Assembly (NCBI RefSeq): GCF_028829235.1
Contig: NZ_JAIWJY010000013.1
Span: forward strand, 1-64,000
Source: Tenacibaculum larymnensis
GTDB lineage: Bacteria; Bacteroidota; Bacteroidia; Flavobacteriales; Flavobacteriaceae
DNA: 64,000 nucleotides
Reading direction: 5' to 3'
In this document: positions 51,080 to 60,870 of the stretch, piece after piece
Numbering within the stretch: the first letter of the stretch is position 1
Layout: every line of letters begins with the position of its first letter
The notes under the pieces: model-generated
What the model was told of the DNA's origin: nothing
What the model saw: only the letters and a program-made list of their open reading frames with translations
Databases searched by the model: none
Made by a program: the position numbers and the translations under genes

Positions 51080-53692
51080 TTATTTTCTCAATAAAGAAAA
51101 ATGCCCTGTCTTTTTTCGGGTTCTACCATTTTTATCAATTAATTTAGCATTGTACCAATAATCGTTTGAAGGTAGAATAGTACCATTGTAAAGCCCATTC
51201 CATCCAGAGTTGTTTTTATTTGTAATTTCATTAATTAGTTTTCCAAAACGATTAAAAATTTGAACTTTAACAACATCATAATAATCGTTATCAATCCCTA
51301 AAACTTTCCAAGTATCGAAATGTCCGTCTCCGTTAGGAGTAAAGTGACGTTGAAAATATATGGTAGAAATTTTATCAGAAGTAACGACACCACAACCATT
51401 TCTATCTCTAATTGAAATGGTGTTTAGTCCTGGAGGAATATCCGTAAAAGTATATGAGAGGTTTTTAGTGCCTTTCACAAAATCACTAAGATCGATACTG
51501 TTTAAAGCATACTCATAGTCGCCTATTCCGTCTATTACAATATCAATTTTATTGTTAAGAGGGGTATCTTGATCATCGACAGATTGTATGTTAACAATTA
51601 ATGCGTGATTCGATTCTTTTACAAAAAAGGTATTATACCCCATACAATCTTCAGAGATATTAGGGTGACTTCTATAAGCTTCAACTTTGTATTCTCCTTC
51701 AGTATTAGCGTTGTGAATTGCTGATGTTTCTCCAGAGAGTAAACTATCATTTAAATACCATTTGTAATTGTCTGCAGGGTTTCCAGTATAGGCATTTAAA
51801 GGAACTGTATGTGGTTGAGGGCTAGGTCTTGGGTTGTCGATACATAAAATGATATCGTTTAAATTGCCTTGAGGTATAGGAAGATTTTCAACATGTAGAT
51901 TAAATTTTCCTACACTTTCACAAGCATTATTGGTTTTGGATATAATTCTTACAAATATTTCTGAATCATTAGTAAATAAATCGTCGTCGTATGGAGGTAG
52001 AATTTTATTTATTTGTAAAGAAGCGTCGCTAGCTGTTTTGTAAAATTCAATAGAATGTGTAGCGGTTGTTAAAGCTCCATTAGATTTAGTAATAATATCA
52101 CTTCTTTTTGTATCAAAATCAAAAAAAGCATTTTGACTGCCTATACTTTGGATAGCATTAGGATTTGAGGCATTAATGTCTAATTCACATGAATACATAT
52201 CATCAAGTGTACTTAAACCAGAAGCATTAACTGTTAAATCTAAGTTTCCTGAATTAAAGCATAGCGTTGTGTTATCTATGATTTTTACAAGTAATTTTTG
52301 ATAGAAAGGGGTTATGTTAGTATAATTACTTGGAGATGTTATAGGTGAATTGTTGTTGAAGTCAGTTTGACTTTCAAAAAAAAGCACAGTTACATTTGTA
52401 TTGTTATTTGATATTTCAGCTACTTTACTTTCCAAATTAAATGTCGTAATTCCGTCAGTAGGATTGCTATCAAAATCACATTGTTGATATGGCTGTATTG
52501 GAATAAAATCAGGAGTAGGATTTATCTCTAAATTAAAACTAGTAGAGGTATTTAGGCATCCGAAGTTGTTTTCTATTCTAATAAAAATTTCTTGAGAGTC
52601 TTTTTTAGTGTTAGTAAAAAAAGTGTTTTTGTTTATAGGGTTTAAATTATTTTGAGCCTCATTAAGGCTTAAATAGTAATTCACAGTATGTGTATTTGGA
52701 TCTAAAGTTCCTAAAATTTCATTGTCTTTAGAAGATAGTAGAAAAGAACTGTATAAACCATCTGTGTTACTTCCACTATTGATATCGTCACAGACAATAT
52801 AGTTAATAGGTTGAGTGATGTTTACATTATTATTTACGATAACATTAAAATCGGTTACAGAAAAACATTCAGAGCTTATGTTTGTTAATCGTATAAAAAT
52901 TTTTTGAGGATTACTTGTGTTTTTAAAGGTATTTGGATTTGGAATAGGGTTTGTGTTAGTTTGAGCATCATTATTACTCAAATGATAGCTAATTTTAATA
53001 TCTGTTTGACCATTTAATATTAGGTTGTCATTGGCAGTTAGGTCAAAACTTGTACTATTATCGAAAGTACCATCACTGTCACATTCTTGCAAATCGTACG
53101 ATTGACCAATTGTCGGAGGATTGATTGTTGGAGGCTTGTTAAAAGTAGCAGTACCAGTCCAATCAATTTTAAAACTACTGCTGCCTATAGGTCTATCAAT
53201 AACAAGAAAATAAGAATCATTATCATTAACGTTTAAAGAACTAACAAAACTATTACCTAGTGCACCTGGACCTTCAGAGACATCTGTTTCAGATGCTTTA
53301 ATACCTGTTAGGTTATTTCCTTGGTTACTTGCTGCTGGGTTTGTAGTAGAACAGCGTATGGCTTGACCAATGTTTCCACAACTTACATTTGGGCCAAAGA
53401 TAAAAAAGTCAAAATCGATGTTAATATCAGTATTATGACTGCCATCAGGATTAGTTGGAGTTAAGGTGAAGCCTAATGTTCCTCCTTGGTCAATTTTAAT
53501 TTTAATCCATAAACTATTATTTTCCTGACTAGAACAGGTATTAGAACCTGAAAGTTCTTGAACACCTACCCCAGTAGCATTTAAGTTTTGAAAGCCACTA
53601 TTACCACATACAACAATTGCATCAGAACAATCATTTTGAGTAAATACTGGTGCACAAGCAAATAATAAACTTAGTATGATTAACTTTTTCAT
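51080..53692 (-). CDS. T9SS type B sorted protein with four CD-modules
   Basis: The 870-residue secreted protein has a signal peptide (about 1-19), an N-terminal beta domain rich in Cys (about 20-185, NDCSDAIVVCGNSGFQN), then four tandem modules of about 90-110 residues starting near Cys204, Cys301, Cys405 and Cys502. Each has a C-D/E-x-D-type start and an F-x-L strand, and ends in I-[FLW]-[VI]-[RK]-[IL]..N..C..S. Ig-like segments (about 615-785) and a type B sorting domain (TPNGDGHFDTWKVLG, IFNRFGKLI, SNDYWYNAKLI, KKTGHFSLLRK) follow. From Cys405 to the end it is a paralogue of the 949-residue neighbour over about 465 residues. It lies 10 bases after that gene's stop. Confidence 0.88.
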   Translation of the reverse strand: MKKLIILSLLFACAPVFTQNDCSDAIVVCGNSGFQNLNATGVGVQELSGSNTCSSQENNSLWIKIKIDQGGTLGFTLTPTNPDGSHNTDINIDFDFFIFGPNVSCGNIGQAIRCSTTNPAASNQGNNLTGIKASETDVSEGPGALGNSFVSSLNVNDNDSYFLVIDRPIGSSSFKIDWTGTATFNKPPTINPPTIGQSYDLQECDSDGTFDNSTSFDLTANDNLILNGQTDIKISYHLSNNDAQTNTNPIPNPNTFKNTSNPQKIFIRLTNISSECFSVTDFNVIVNNNVNITQPINYIVCDDINSGSNTDGLYSSFLLSSKDNEILGTLDPNTHTVNYYLSLNEAQNNLNPINKNTFFTNTKKDSQEIFIRIENNFGCLNTSTSFNLEINPTPDFIPIQPYQQCDFDSNPTDGITTFNLESKVAEISNNNTNVTVLFFESQTDFNNNSPITSPSNYTNITPFYQKLLVKIIDNTTLCFNSGNLDLTVNASGLSTLDDMYSCELDINASNPNAIQSIGSQNAFFDFDTKRSDIITKSNGALTTATHSIEFYKTASDASLQINKILPPYDDDLFTNDSEIFVRIISKTNNACESVGKFNLHVENLPIPQGNLNDIILCIDNPRPSPQPHTVPLNAYTGNPADNYKWYLNDSLLSGETSAIHNANTEGEYKVEAYRSHPNISEDCMGYNTFFVKESNHALIVNIQSVDDQDTPLNNKIDIVIDGIGDYEYALNSIDLSDFVKGTKNLSYTFTDIPPGLNTISIRDRNGCGVVTSDKISTIYFQRHFTPNGDGHFDTWKVLGIDNDYYDVVKVQIFNRFGKLINEITNKNNSGWNGLYNGTILPSNDYWYNAKLIDKNGRTRKKTGHFSLLRK

Positions 53693-53702
53693 AGCGTGTA
53701 AT

Positions 53703-56552
53703 TTATTTTTTTAGTAAAGAGAAATGCCCTGTTTTTTTTCTCACTTTTCCATTAGAATCAATTAACTCAGCATTATACCAATAGTCGTTTGAAGGTAATG
53801 TAGTTCCATTATATACGCCATTCCATCCTGGATGATTTTTGTCTGTAATTTCACTAATTATTTTTCCAAAGCGATTAAAAATTTGAACTTTAACAACATC
53901 ATAATAATCATTATTAACTCCTAAAACTTTCCAAGTATCAAAATGTCCATCCCCATTTGGAGTAAAATGACGTTGAAAATAGATAATTGAAATTTTGTTA
54001 GATGTAGTAACTCCACATCCATTTCTGTCTCTAATAGAAATTGAGTTTAGTCCAGGTGGAATATTAGCAAAAGTGTATGTAAGGTTTTCATCTCCTTTGA
54101 CAAAATCACTGAGATTTGTACTATTTAAAGCGTATTCGTAGTCTCCTAACCCATCAACAGTAATTTCAATTTTATTACTGTCTGGATTATCTTGATCGTC
54201 TACTGATTTAATATTTACAATCAATGCTTGGTTAGATTCTTTAACAAAAAATGTATTATATCCCATAAAAGGGGAATTGATGTTTGGATGAGTTCTATAG
54301 GCTTCAACTTTATACTCTCCAGCTGAATTAGCATTAAGTACTGAAGAGTTTTGCTCAGAAATTAAGTTTCCGTTTAAGTACCACTTGTAGGTGTCATCTG
54401 AGTTTCCTGTATCCGCATTTAAAGGAATTGTATGGGGTTGCGGAGTTAATCTAGGGTTATCTACACATAGTATTTTTTTATCTAAACTTCCTTGTGGAAC
54501 GGGAAGTTTTTTTACTAAAATTTTAAAGCTACCAACAGATTCACAAGATGCAGCTCCCTTATTTGAAATTCTAACATATATATCTGAATTATTGGTAAAT
54601 AAATCATCTTCGTATGGGGGTAGAATTTGGTCTGTTTGTAAGGCAGCATCTTCTGCTGTTCTATAATATTGAAAATCATGAGTAACTTCAGATAACGAAC
54701 CTCCAGAGTTATTGATTATTTGTTGAGTCTTCAAGGAAAAATCAAAAAAACCGTTGTTTGTACCAATACTAAATTTAGCATTAGAATTAGATGCGTTTTG
54801 ATCTAATTCATGAATGTATTCATCACTATATCTAGTTAATCCAGTAGGGTTTACCTGTAAGTTAATTAAGTCAGTTTGATAACATTTTGTTGTATTATTA
54901 GTAACTCTAACTGTAATAGAGTGATTTATAGCCACTAAATTTGTGTAGTTATTTTTGTTAATAGGTGAAGAAAAATTAGTGTCAGATGTTTCAAAAAACT
55001 CAATTGTAACTTCGGAAAGGTTATTTACTAAAGCATTTTCTAGTACTTCAAGGTTAAAAGTTGTAAAACCATCAATAGGTGTACTATCAAAATCACATTG
55101 TATGTATGGTTGAATCGTATTAATTGTTGGTTTTGGTTCAAATGTTATTTGGACTTTACCAGTGAATGTTTTTTTACAATAGGAGTTTGATTCTATTTGT
55201 ATTTCATATAAACCACTACCATAATTAGTATAATCAACTGTTAGAGCCCTAGTATTCGCTATTACTTTTCCATCTTTAAACCAAGTATACGTGTCGTTAG
55301 GGTTGTTCTTTTCTGGTACTATATTATACGTTTCCCCAATACAAAAAACTTGATTAGTATTGTTTAAGACTTCGTTAGAACTTAAGTCGATTAACTTTAC
55401 AGGAGCAAAAAAAGATTGAATAAAAGGTGGTAACCCTTGTGAAGATATTGCTCCTCCTAAATCTACAGCATTTGAAGTAAATTGAATGTCAACAGCATTA
55501 CCTTCTGGGTTTTCTATGGCTCCTAAATAGCGCCTATCTGGAATAGAAGCATAAATTTTTCCATTAGGAGCTAGTTGTAAAGCACCTCTGTAGCCTTGTT
55601 CTTGATGAACCTGGGTTTTGGTTTGTGCAATGTTAGCATCTAATAGATTATATTGAAAAATTCTGAAAGAGTTACTATTTTCATGATATAAAGAAGCGTA
55701 CAGTTTTGTAGACTCTTGAGAGAACTCAACACCATAAGGAGAACCATCAGTTGGGCCATCTGTAAGAATTAGTCCGTTAGAAGATACTTTACCTGTAGCA
55801 TTATCAAAATCGTATAAAACTAATCTTCCACTTCCGTCATTTGTAAAGTCAGCTAAAGCTATTTTTGTTCCATCAGGAGATACTTTTAAATACCCTCTTT
55901 TATCTCTTAAAAAATAAGATGAAGATGATGTGACAGGATTTGTAAAGTCTACTCCGTTTATATCAATTTTATAGGTATAAAAAGTGTCTTGTACGATAGA
56001 TAAAATCCATATTTCTTTACAGTCCTTTCCTTGAACAGCTGTTACTTTTTCAGACCATTCTCTATCTCGTCCATTAGACAGGTTAATAGGTCCAGAAATA
56101 ACTTCGCCTCCATTTCCTTTAGAAATGTCGATGGTGTAAAACTTAAATCCTGGGTTATCAGGGTATGGAAGGTTACCTATAAAATCTGTACCTACTGTAA
56201 AAATGTAGTAAATGTTTTTATTTTCTGGGTTTGGAACAATTAAACCAGATTGTGAACTTGATGGATTCCCTTCTAGATTATTAGCTAAACTACCGTTAGA
56301 GTAATGCATTAGTTCATGGTTTTTTGTCCAAACATTAATTCCGTCTGAATAAAACAATAGATTACCATTTTCATCTGAAATGGAAGAACAACCTTCATCG
56401 GTTCTTAATAAACCGTCATTTAAAGCTACCGGATTACCTGAGTTAAAGTCTAACCCTGCATTGTTCCCAAAATACCAAACATTTGCTTCTTTTTGACTAT
56501 AAAGAGATATAGAGACAATAATAAAAAACGCTAGAAGTAGTTGTTTCTTCAT
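53703..56552 (-). CDS. T9SS type B sorted protein, mosaic of its two neighbours
   Basis: The 949-residue secreted protein has a signal peptide (about 1-19). Its N-terminal propeller-like domain (about 20-385, ANVWYFGNNAGLDFNSG, GKIYASIPDRRYLGAI) matches the 910-residue protein, and its part from Cys486 to the end (module, degenerate module, Ig-like segments, type B sorting domain) matches the 870-residue protein with the same length. An Ig/PKD-like segment (about 390-475, DTYTWFKDGKVIA) joins them. The second module has lost its Cys-Asp start (YIHELDQNASN). It is first in the three-gene row and probably co-transcribed with the 870-residue gene. Confidence 0.88.
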   Translation of the reverse strand: MKKQLLLAFFIIVSISLYSQKEANVWYFGNNAGLDFNSGNPVALNDGLLRTDEGCSSISDENGNLLFYSDGINVWTKNHELMHYSNGSLANNLEGNPSSSQSGLIVPNPENKNIYYIFTVGTDFIGNLPYPDNPGFKFYTIDISKGNGGEVISGPINLSNGRDREWSEKVTAVQGKDCKEIWILSIVQDTFYTYKIDINGVDFTNPVTSSSSYFLRDKRGYLKVSPDGTKIALADFTNDGSGRLVLYDFDNATGKVSSNGLILTDGPTDGSPYGVEFSQESTKLYASLYHENSNSFRIFQYNLLDANIAQTKTQVHQEQGYRGALQLAPNGKIYASIPDRRYLGAIENPEGNAVDIQFTSNAVDLGGAISSQGLPPFIQSFFAPVKLIDLSSNEVLNNTNQVFCIGETYNIVPEKNNPNDTYTWFKDGKVIANTRALTVDYTNYGSGLYEIQIESNSYCKKTFTGKVQITFEPKPTINTIQPYIQCDFDSTPIDGFTTFNLEVLENALVNNLSEVTIEFFETSDTNFSSPINKNNYTNLVAINHSITVRVTNNTTKCYQTDLINLQVNPTGLTRYSDEYIHELDQNASNSNAKFSIGTNNGFFDFSLKTQQIINNSGGSLSEVTHDFQYYRTAEDAALQTDQILPPYEDDLFTNNSDIYVRISNKGAASCESVGSFKILVKKLPVPQGSLDKKILCVDNPRLTPQPHTIPLNADTGNSDDTYKWYLNGNLISEQNSSVLNANSAGEYKVEAYRTHPNINSPFMGYNTFFVKESNQALIVNIKSVDDQDNPDSNKIEITVDGLGDYEYALNSTNLSDFVKGDENLTYTFANIPPGLNSISIRDRNGCGVTTSNKISIIYFQRHFTPNGDGHFDTWKVLGVNNDYYDVVKVQIFNRFGKIISEITDKNHPGWNGVYNGTTLPSNDYWYNAELIDSNGKVRKKTGHFSLLKK

Positions 56553-56602
56553 TCAAATGAAATTATTTATACAAATAAAACAACTAAACTACATAAAACC
56601 CT

Positions 56603-57451
56603 CTATAAATCACGTTTTTTTAACAAAGCATATGATGAATAAATAAAAATAGCTGTCCAAATTAACACGATTGCTATGTTAAAGAGACTAACTGAATAAT
56701 CCTTAGTAAAGTTTTCTCCTATTTGGTTAGCAACTGATTTTACTGCTCCTAACCGTGTAAATGGTTCTTTAATTAAATTAGCCATAGATTCTAGAGGAAA
56801 AAATTGCATGATTGAGTTTACAGCTTCATCAATACCAGTCTTTACATTTCTAAATGTCCAGTATAAATAACCTTTAATTAAACTTTCAATAATTAACCAA
56901 ACAATCATAGCAGCTACAGCAAAGGCAGATCGTTTAATTAAGACTCCTAAAAATAACCCAAAAGAGAAAAAACCTAAAAGCTTAATGAAAAAAGCAAATA
57001 AATAATCTAGATCAGAAAAAATGATTGCAATTTCATTAAAGTCAGAATAGATAGCTCCAAGAATTAATGAGACAACAAAAACAAAAATGGTAGAAATAAG
57101 AGCAAAAGCTATAACTGTATAAAACTTTGAAAGGATAAACTCTTTTTTACTCAGGCCATCAATTAAATTTTGTTTTAAAGTTTTGTAACTATACTCGTTA
57201 GCCATCATAGAAACGATAACTAATAATAAGAAAAATTTAAAAATAGCTGCCATGTAGGTGTTAAAGTGCCATATATATGGGAAATTGAAAATTCCTTGTT
57301 CAGCTAAATGAAATTTTATGGGACCAATATCAAACTTTATTGCAGCAATCAAAGCAATAGAGGTTAATAAAGCGAAGTATATAATTGAAAGAACTTTACT
57401 AGCTCTGTTATATTTTAATTTATGAATTTCTATATTTAAAAGTCGTAACAT
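56603..57451 (-). CDS. ABC-2 type exporter permease
   Basis: The 282-residue protein has six membrane segments and the ABC-2 permease layout: a long first loop after MLRLLNIEIHKLKYNRASKV, a cytosolic YKTLKQNLIDGLSKKEFILSK stretch between helices, and a C-terminal helix ending SYALLKKRDL. It lies 9 bases after the ATPase gene and forms a two-gene exporter with it. The substrate is unknown; similar modules export antibiotics or lipids. Confidence 0.9.
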   Translation of the reverse strand: MLRLLNIEIHKLKYNRASKVLSIIYFALLTSIALIAAIKFDIGPIKFHLAEQGIFNFPYIWHFNTYMAAIFKFFLLLVIVSMMANEYSYKTLKQNLIDGLSKKEFILSKFYTVIAFALISTIFVFVVSLILGAIYSDFNEIAIIFSDLDYLFAFFIKLLGFFSFGLFLGVLIKRSAFAVAAMIVWLIIESLIKGYLYWTFRNVKTGIDEAVNSIMQFFPLESMANLIKEPFTRLGAVKSVANQIGENFTKDYSVSLFNIAIVLIWTAIFIYSSYALLKKRDL

Positions 57452-57460
57452 GATGTAAGT

Positions 57461-58357
57461 TTATTGGTTGTTGGTTAGGTCTAAGAATTGTTGCTCTAAG
57501 CTAGGTTTACGTTTTACTAAATGAGAAAGAGAAACTCCTTTATTAAATAAAAACGTATTGATTTCTGAAGCAGATAATTCTGAGGCTAGACTAGCTATTA
57601 AAACGCCATTTTCTTCTTTAATACTTCCTATAGCTGAATGATTTTCTAAAAGTTGTTTAAGTGTTTCTTGATTGTCTGCTTGAAGTTCAAAAAAGCCATT
57701 AGAAGCAGTCATTTCATCAACTCTACCACTATATAACTTTATTCCGTTTCTTATTACTACTACATGAGAACATACTTTTTCAACCTCGTCGAGTAGGTGA
57801 GAGGCTAATAAAATTGTGGTTCCATTTTTAGCAATTTCTTTAATTATTTGACGAATTTCATGTATTCCTTGAGGATCTAGTCCATTTGTAGGCTCATCTA
57901 AAATTAAAATCTCAGGGTCATTTAGTAATGCAGAAGCAATAGCTAAACGTTGTTTCATTCCTAAAGAGTAAGTTTTAAACTTACTATTTCTACGCTCGTA
58001 AAGGTTGACAGTTTTTAGTTTTTCTTCAATTTTATCGTATGAAACTCCTTTAATTTTACAAATTAACTGTAAGTTTTGAACAGCGCTCATGTATGGGTAG
58101 AAGTTAGGACGTTCTATAATTGCTCCTACTTTTTTTAGGGCTTCATGGGTGGATAATTTTCCATTGAACCAGCTAAAGTTACCAGAGGTTTTATTTACTA
58201 CATTTAAAATAATACCTAAAGTGGTAGACTTTCCGCTTCCGTTAGGTCCTAAAATTCCATAAACAGTTCCTTTTTGAATATCGAAAGAAAGATTATTTAC
58301 GGCATGAACTTTTCCGTATTTTTTATCGAGGTTTTGAATTGATAAAATTGTTTCCAA
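57461..58357 (-). CDS. ABC exporter ATPase (ABC-2/CcmA type)
   Basis: The 298-residue ATPase has Walker A GPNGSGKST (Lys43), the signature YSLGMKQRLAIASALL, Walker B ILILDEPTNGLDPQG and the H-loop ASHLLDEV. The C-terminal extension (about 220-298) is typical of exporters of the drug-resistance/bacitracin group. It forms an operon with the permease gene after it. A terminator palindrome separates it from the response regulator gene upstream. Confidence 0.94.
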   Translation of the reverse strand: METILSIQNLDKKYGKVHAVNNLSFDIQKGTVYGILGPNGSGKSTTLGIILNVVNKTSGNFSWFNGKLSTHEALKKVGAIIERPNFYPYMSAVQNLQLICKIKGVSYDKIEEKLKTVNLYERRNSKFKTYSLGMKQRLAIASALLNDPEILILDEPTNGLDPQGIHEIRQIIKEIAKNGTTILLASHLLDEVEKVCSHVVVIRNGIKLYSGRVDEMTASNGFFELQADNQETLKQLLENHSAIGSIKEENGVLIASLASELSASEINTFLFNKGVSLSHLVKRKPSLEQQFLDLTNNQ

Positions 58358-58428
58358 GCTATTTTGGTTTTTGTTGATTATATGTATTTGACGATTAATA
58401 TAAATTATTGTTACAATGTATAAAAAAG

Positions 58429-58458
58429 AAAAGACTTCTTTAATTAAAGAAGTCTTTT
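58429..58458. terminator. 30-bp perfect palindrome, intrinsic terminator
   Basis: AAAAGACTTCTTTAA and its exact complement TTAAAGAAGTCTTTT abut to form a 30-base palindrome. It stands 28 bases after the response regulator stop on the minus strand, with an A-run (58422-58427) that becomes a T-tail. Confidence 0.88.
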
Positions 58459-58485
58459 ACTGTTATTAAAATGTATGTGTATGTC

Positions 58486-59184
58486 TTATTTGTTGTCTAT
58501 TAACCTAAACCCTTCACCGTGAATGTTTAATATTTCAACATTTTCATCACTTTTTAAATATTTACGAAGTTTAGCAATGTAAACATCCATACTACGAGAG
58601 GTAAAATAATTATCATCTCTCCATATTTTTGTCAATGCTAATTCACGAGGCATTAAGTCGTTTTTATGAATAGCTAACATTCGTAAAAGCTTACTCTCTT
58701 TAGGTGAAAGTTTTTGAGCTTCACCTCCTTTGTATGTTAAATGACGTAATTTAGAGTTAAAGTCAAAAGCCCCAATTTTAAATTCAAACTCATCACTATC
58801 ATTCGTTTTTTCAGTTTCTTTACGTTGTAAAATAGCTTTGATTTTATGTAATAAAACTTCTGAATCAAAAGGTTTGTTTAAATAATCATCAGCTCCTACT
58901 TGGTATCCTTTTAAAACATCTTCTTTTAGCGTTTTAGCAGTTAAGAAGATAATAGGAATTTCTTTGTTGGTTGCACGGATGTCTTCAGCTAAAGAAAAAC
59001 CATCTTTACGAGGCATCATTACATCTAAAATACATAAATCATATTCTGCATTTTTAAACATAATTAAACCGTCTATTCCATCTTTAGCATGTGTAACATT
59101 GTAATCATTCAATGCTAAATAATCTTTCAGAACTGTTCCAAAATTAGGATCATCTTCTACTAATAATATTTTTTTACTCCCCAT
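58486..59184 (-). CDS. OmpR-family response regulator
   Basis: The 232-residue protein has a receiver domain (about 4-120) with the acidic pair Asp11-Asp12, phospho-acceptor Asp54 in LDVMMPRKDG, Thr82 and Lys104, and a winged-helix OmpR-type domain (about 135-230, LSPKESKLLRMLAIHKNDL, SMDVYIAKLRKYLK, NIHGEGFRLI). It is like RprY of Bacteroides. The gene starts 11 bases after the kinase gene and forms one operon with it. Two copies of GATTAACAAAG upstream of the operon may be its sites (inference). Confidence 0.95.
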   Translation of the reverse strand: MGSKKILLVEDDPNFGTVLKDYLALNDYNVTHAKDGIDGLIMFKNAEYDLCILDVMMPRKDGFSLAEDIRATNKEIPIIFLTAKTLKEDVLKGYQVGADDYLNKPFDSEVLLHKIKAILQRKETEKTNDSDEFEFKIGAFDFNSKLRHLTYKGGEAQKLSPKESKLLRMLAIHKNDLMPRELALTKIWRDDNYFTSRSMDVYIAKLRKYLKSDENVEILNIHGEGFRLIDNK

Positions 59185-59195
59185 TTCTTAATAAT

Positions 59196-60761
59196 TTATA
59201 TTAATGGTAATTTAACTGTAAATGTGCTTCCTTTACCTTTTTCACTTTCAACATAAACGGTACCTTGGTGGCTGTCTATAATTTCTTTTACATAAGCTAA
59301 GCCTAATCCGTGACCTTTTACGTTGTGTATATTCCCTTTATGTTCTCTATAAAACTTATCGAACACATACTTTTGAGCGTTTCTGCTCATTCCTATTCCT
59401 TCATCTTTTATCTTAAAGATAAAGTATTTATTTGTGTTTTCAGTAAATACATCAATTTTTGGTGCATTTTCTGAATATTTTAATGCGTTTTCTAACATGT
59501 TAACCACAACATTTGTTAGGTGAAACTGATTTCCAAGAACTTCTGTAGAAATGGCTTCAAAATGTGTTGTAACACTCCCATTTTTGTCGTCGGTTAAAAG
59601 TTGAATATGTTCAATAGCCTCTTCAATTATGTCGTGCATATCTACAGCATCCTTACTAATTTCAATTTGGTTCTTTTCTAGTCTTGAAATTCTTAAAACA
59701 TTTTCTACTTGTCCATGCATTCGTTTGTTTTCATCGCGAATCATTTGAACATATCGTTTAACCTTTTCTTCATCAGATATGATTCTTGGGTTTTTAATAG
59801 CATCTAATGCTAAGTTGATAGTAGCAATAGGTGTTTTAAACTCATGTGTCATATTGTTAATGAAGTCAGTTTTTATTTCAGAGATCTTTTTTTGACGAAT
59901 AAGTTGATACAACGATGTTGAAAAAGCAGCAATGATAATTCCTATAAAAAATAAAGAAAGTATCAGTACTTTCATCATACCTGAAAGTAGATTCTTTTTC
60001 TCGTTGGGAAATTTAACATATAACTTATATTTACTATTTCCATTTTCATCTTCTAATAACGGATAGTTAATATCTTCTGGTTGTATGTTAAAGTATCCAG
60101 ACTTTAACTGAGTTGCTAGTCCGTCTTCGTAAACAACATATTTAAAGTCTTGTGTAATATTCATCTTAGCAAACTCTTCTGTAAGTGTATTGCTTAATTC
60201 TTTATTACTTATCCTTTGGTTTATAGGAAACACTGCTTTACTTCGTCTAAAAGCATGTTCCATTACTTCGTCATTCCATGTACTATATATTCTGAAAGAA
60301 GAGTGGCGGCTTTCATCTAAAAAAGGCTTAAAATCTTTGCTTCCAGATTTTATTATTTGGGAAAAATAAATGTCTTCTTTTCCCGAGTAACGTTTTATAA
60401 TGATGGAATCATTATCTACGAACTCATTGGGCATTTTTATACTCTCTTCTAAAATAGTACTACCAAAAGAAAACTTTTTATTACTTACAGTGTCTACTTG
60501 CTGAAAAAGAAAAGTTGTTATTTCAGCTTCAGTTCTAAGCTTATCGTTTTCAAAGTAGTCTTTATAATTTTGCTGAAACTCTAGGTACTCTCTCTCTTTT
60601 ATATTTTCAGAGGTACGAGCTAAAGCAATTTTTACGTTGTTTTTAAATTGTTCTTTTTTATTTTTAATAGCATCATTTATCCAATACACTTGAATAGAGA
60701 TAATTCCTATCAAAGAAATACTCATTAAAACAACAATGAGAATAAAAATTTTCTTACCCAT
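59196..60761 (-). CDS. Sensor histidine kinase of the two-component pair
   Basis: The 521-residue kinase has two membrane helices (about 5-25 and 264-285) around a periplasmic sensor domain, then HisKA with the phospho-acceptor His306 in NNMTHEFKTPIATIN, and HATPase_c with N-box NVVVNMLENALKYSEN, G1 DEGIGMS and G2 GHGLGLAYVKEI. It resembles RprX of Bacteroides. The signal is unknown. It is the first gene of the operon; a TAACTTTG box lies upstream on the minus strand. Confidence 0.95.
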   Translation of the reverse strand: MGKKIFILIVVLMSISLIGIISIQVYWINDAIKNKKEQFKNNVKIALARTSENIKEREYLEFQQNYKDYFENDKLRTEAEITTFLFQQVDTVSNKKFSFGSTILEESIKMPNEFVDNDSIIIKRYSGKEDIYFSQIIKSGSKDFKPFLDESRHSSFRIYSTWNDEVMEHAFRRSKAVFPINQRISNKELSNTLTEEFAKMNITQDFKYVVYEDGLATQLKSGYFNIQPEDINYPLLEDENGNSKYKLYVKFPNEKKNLLSGMMKVLILSLFFIGIIIAAFSTSLYQLIRQKKISEIKTDFINNMTHEFKTPIATINLALDAIKNPRIISDEEKVKRYVQMIRDENKRMHGQVENVLRISRLEKNQIEISKDAVDMHDIIEEAIEHIQLLTDDKNGSVTTHFEAISTEVLGNQFHLTNVVVNMLENALKYSENAPKIDVFTENTNKYFIFKIKDEGIGMSRNAQKYVFDKFYREHKGNIHNVKGHGLGLAYVKEIIDSHQGTVYVESEKGKGSTFTVKLPLI

Positions 60762-60809
60762 TATTCAAAAATAAATTAATAAAATTTAGGCGTATAATCT
60801 TTTAACTTA

Positions 60810-60864
60810 GATTAACAAAGTTACTATAAAATTAAGATAATTTTAACAGAAAGGATTAACAAAG
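60810..60864 (-). promoter_or_regulatory. Two-component operon promoter with repeated GATTAACAAAG
   Basis: GATTAACAAAG occurs twice, at 60810-60820 and 60854-60864, exactly 44 bases apart or about four helical turns. The first copy overlaps the minus-strand -7 box TAACTTTG (complement of 60816-60823). This is a good shape for a response-regulator site, but the role is inferred. Confidence 0.4.
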
Positions 60865-60870
60865 CGTAAA

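Noticed and set aside
48289-58357. T9SS trio plus ABC exporter as one secretion or bacteriocin system
   Set aside because: The trio carries T9SS sorting signals and does not need an ABC-2 exporter; the genes are only co-directional, and there is no precursor peptide or modifying enzyme.
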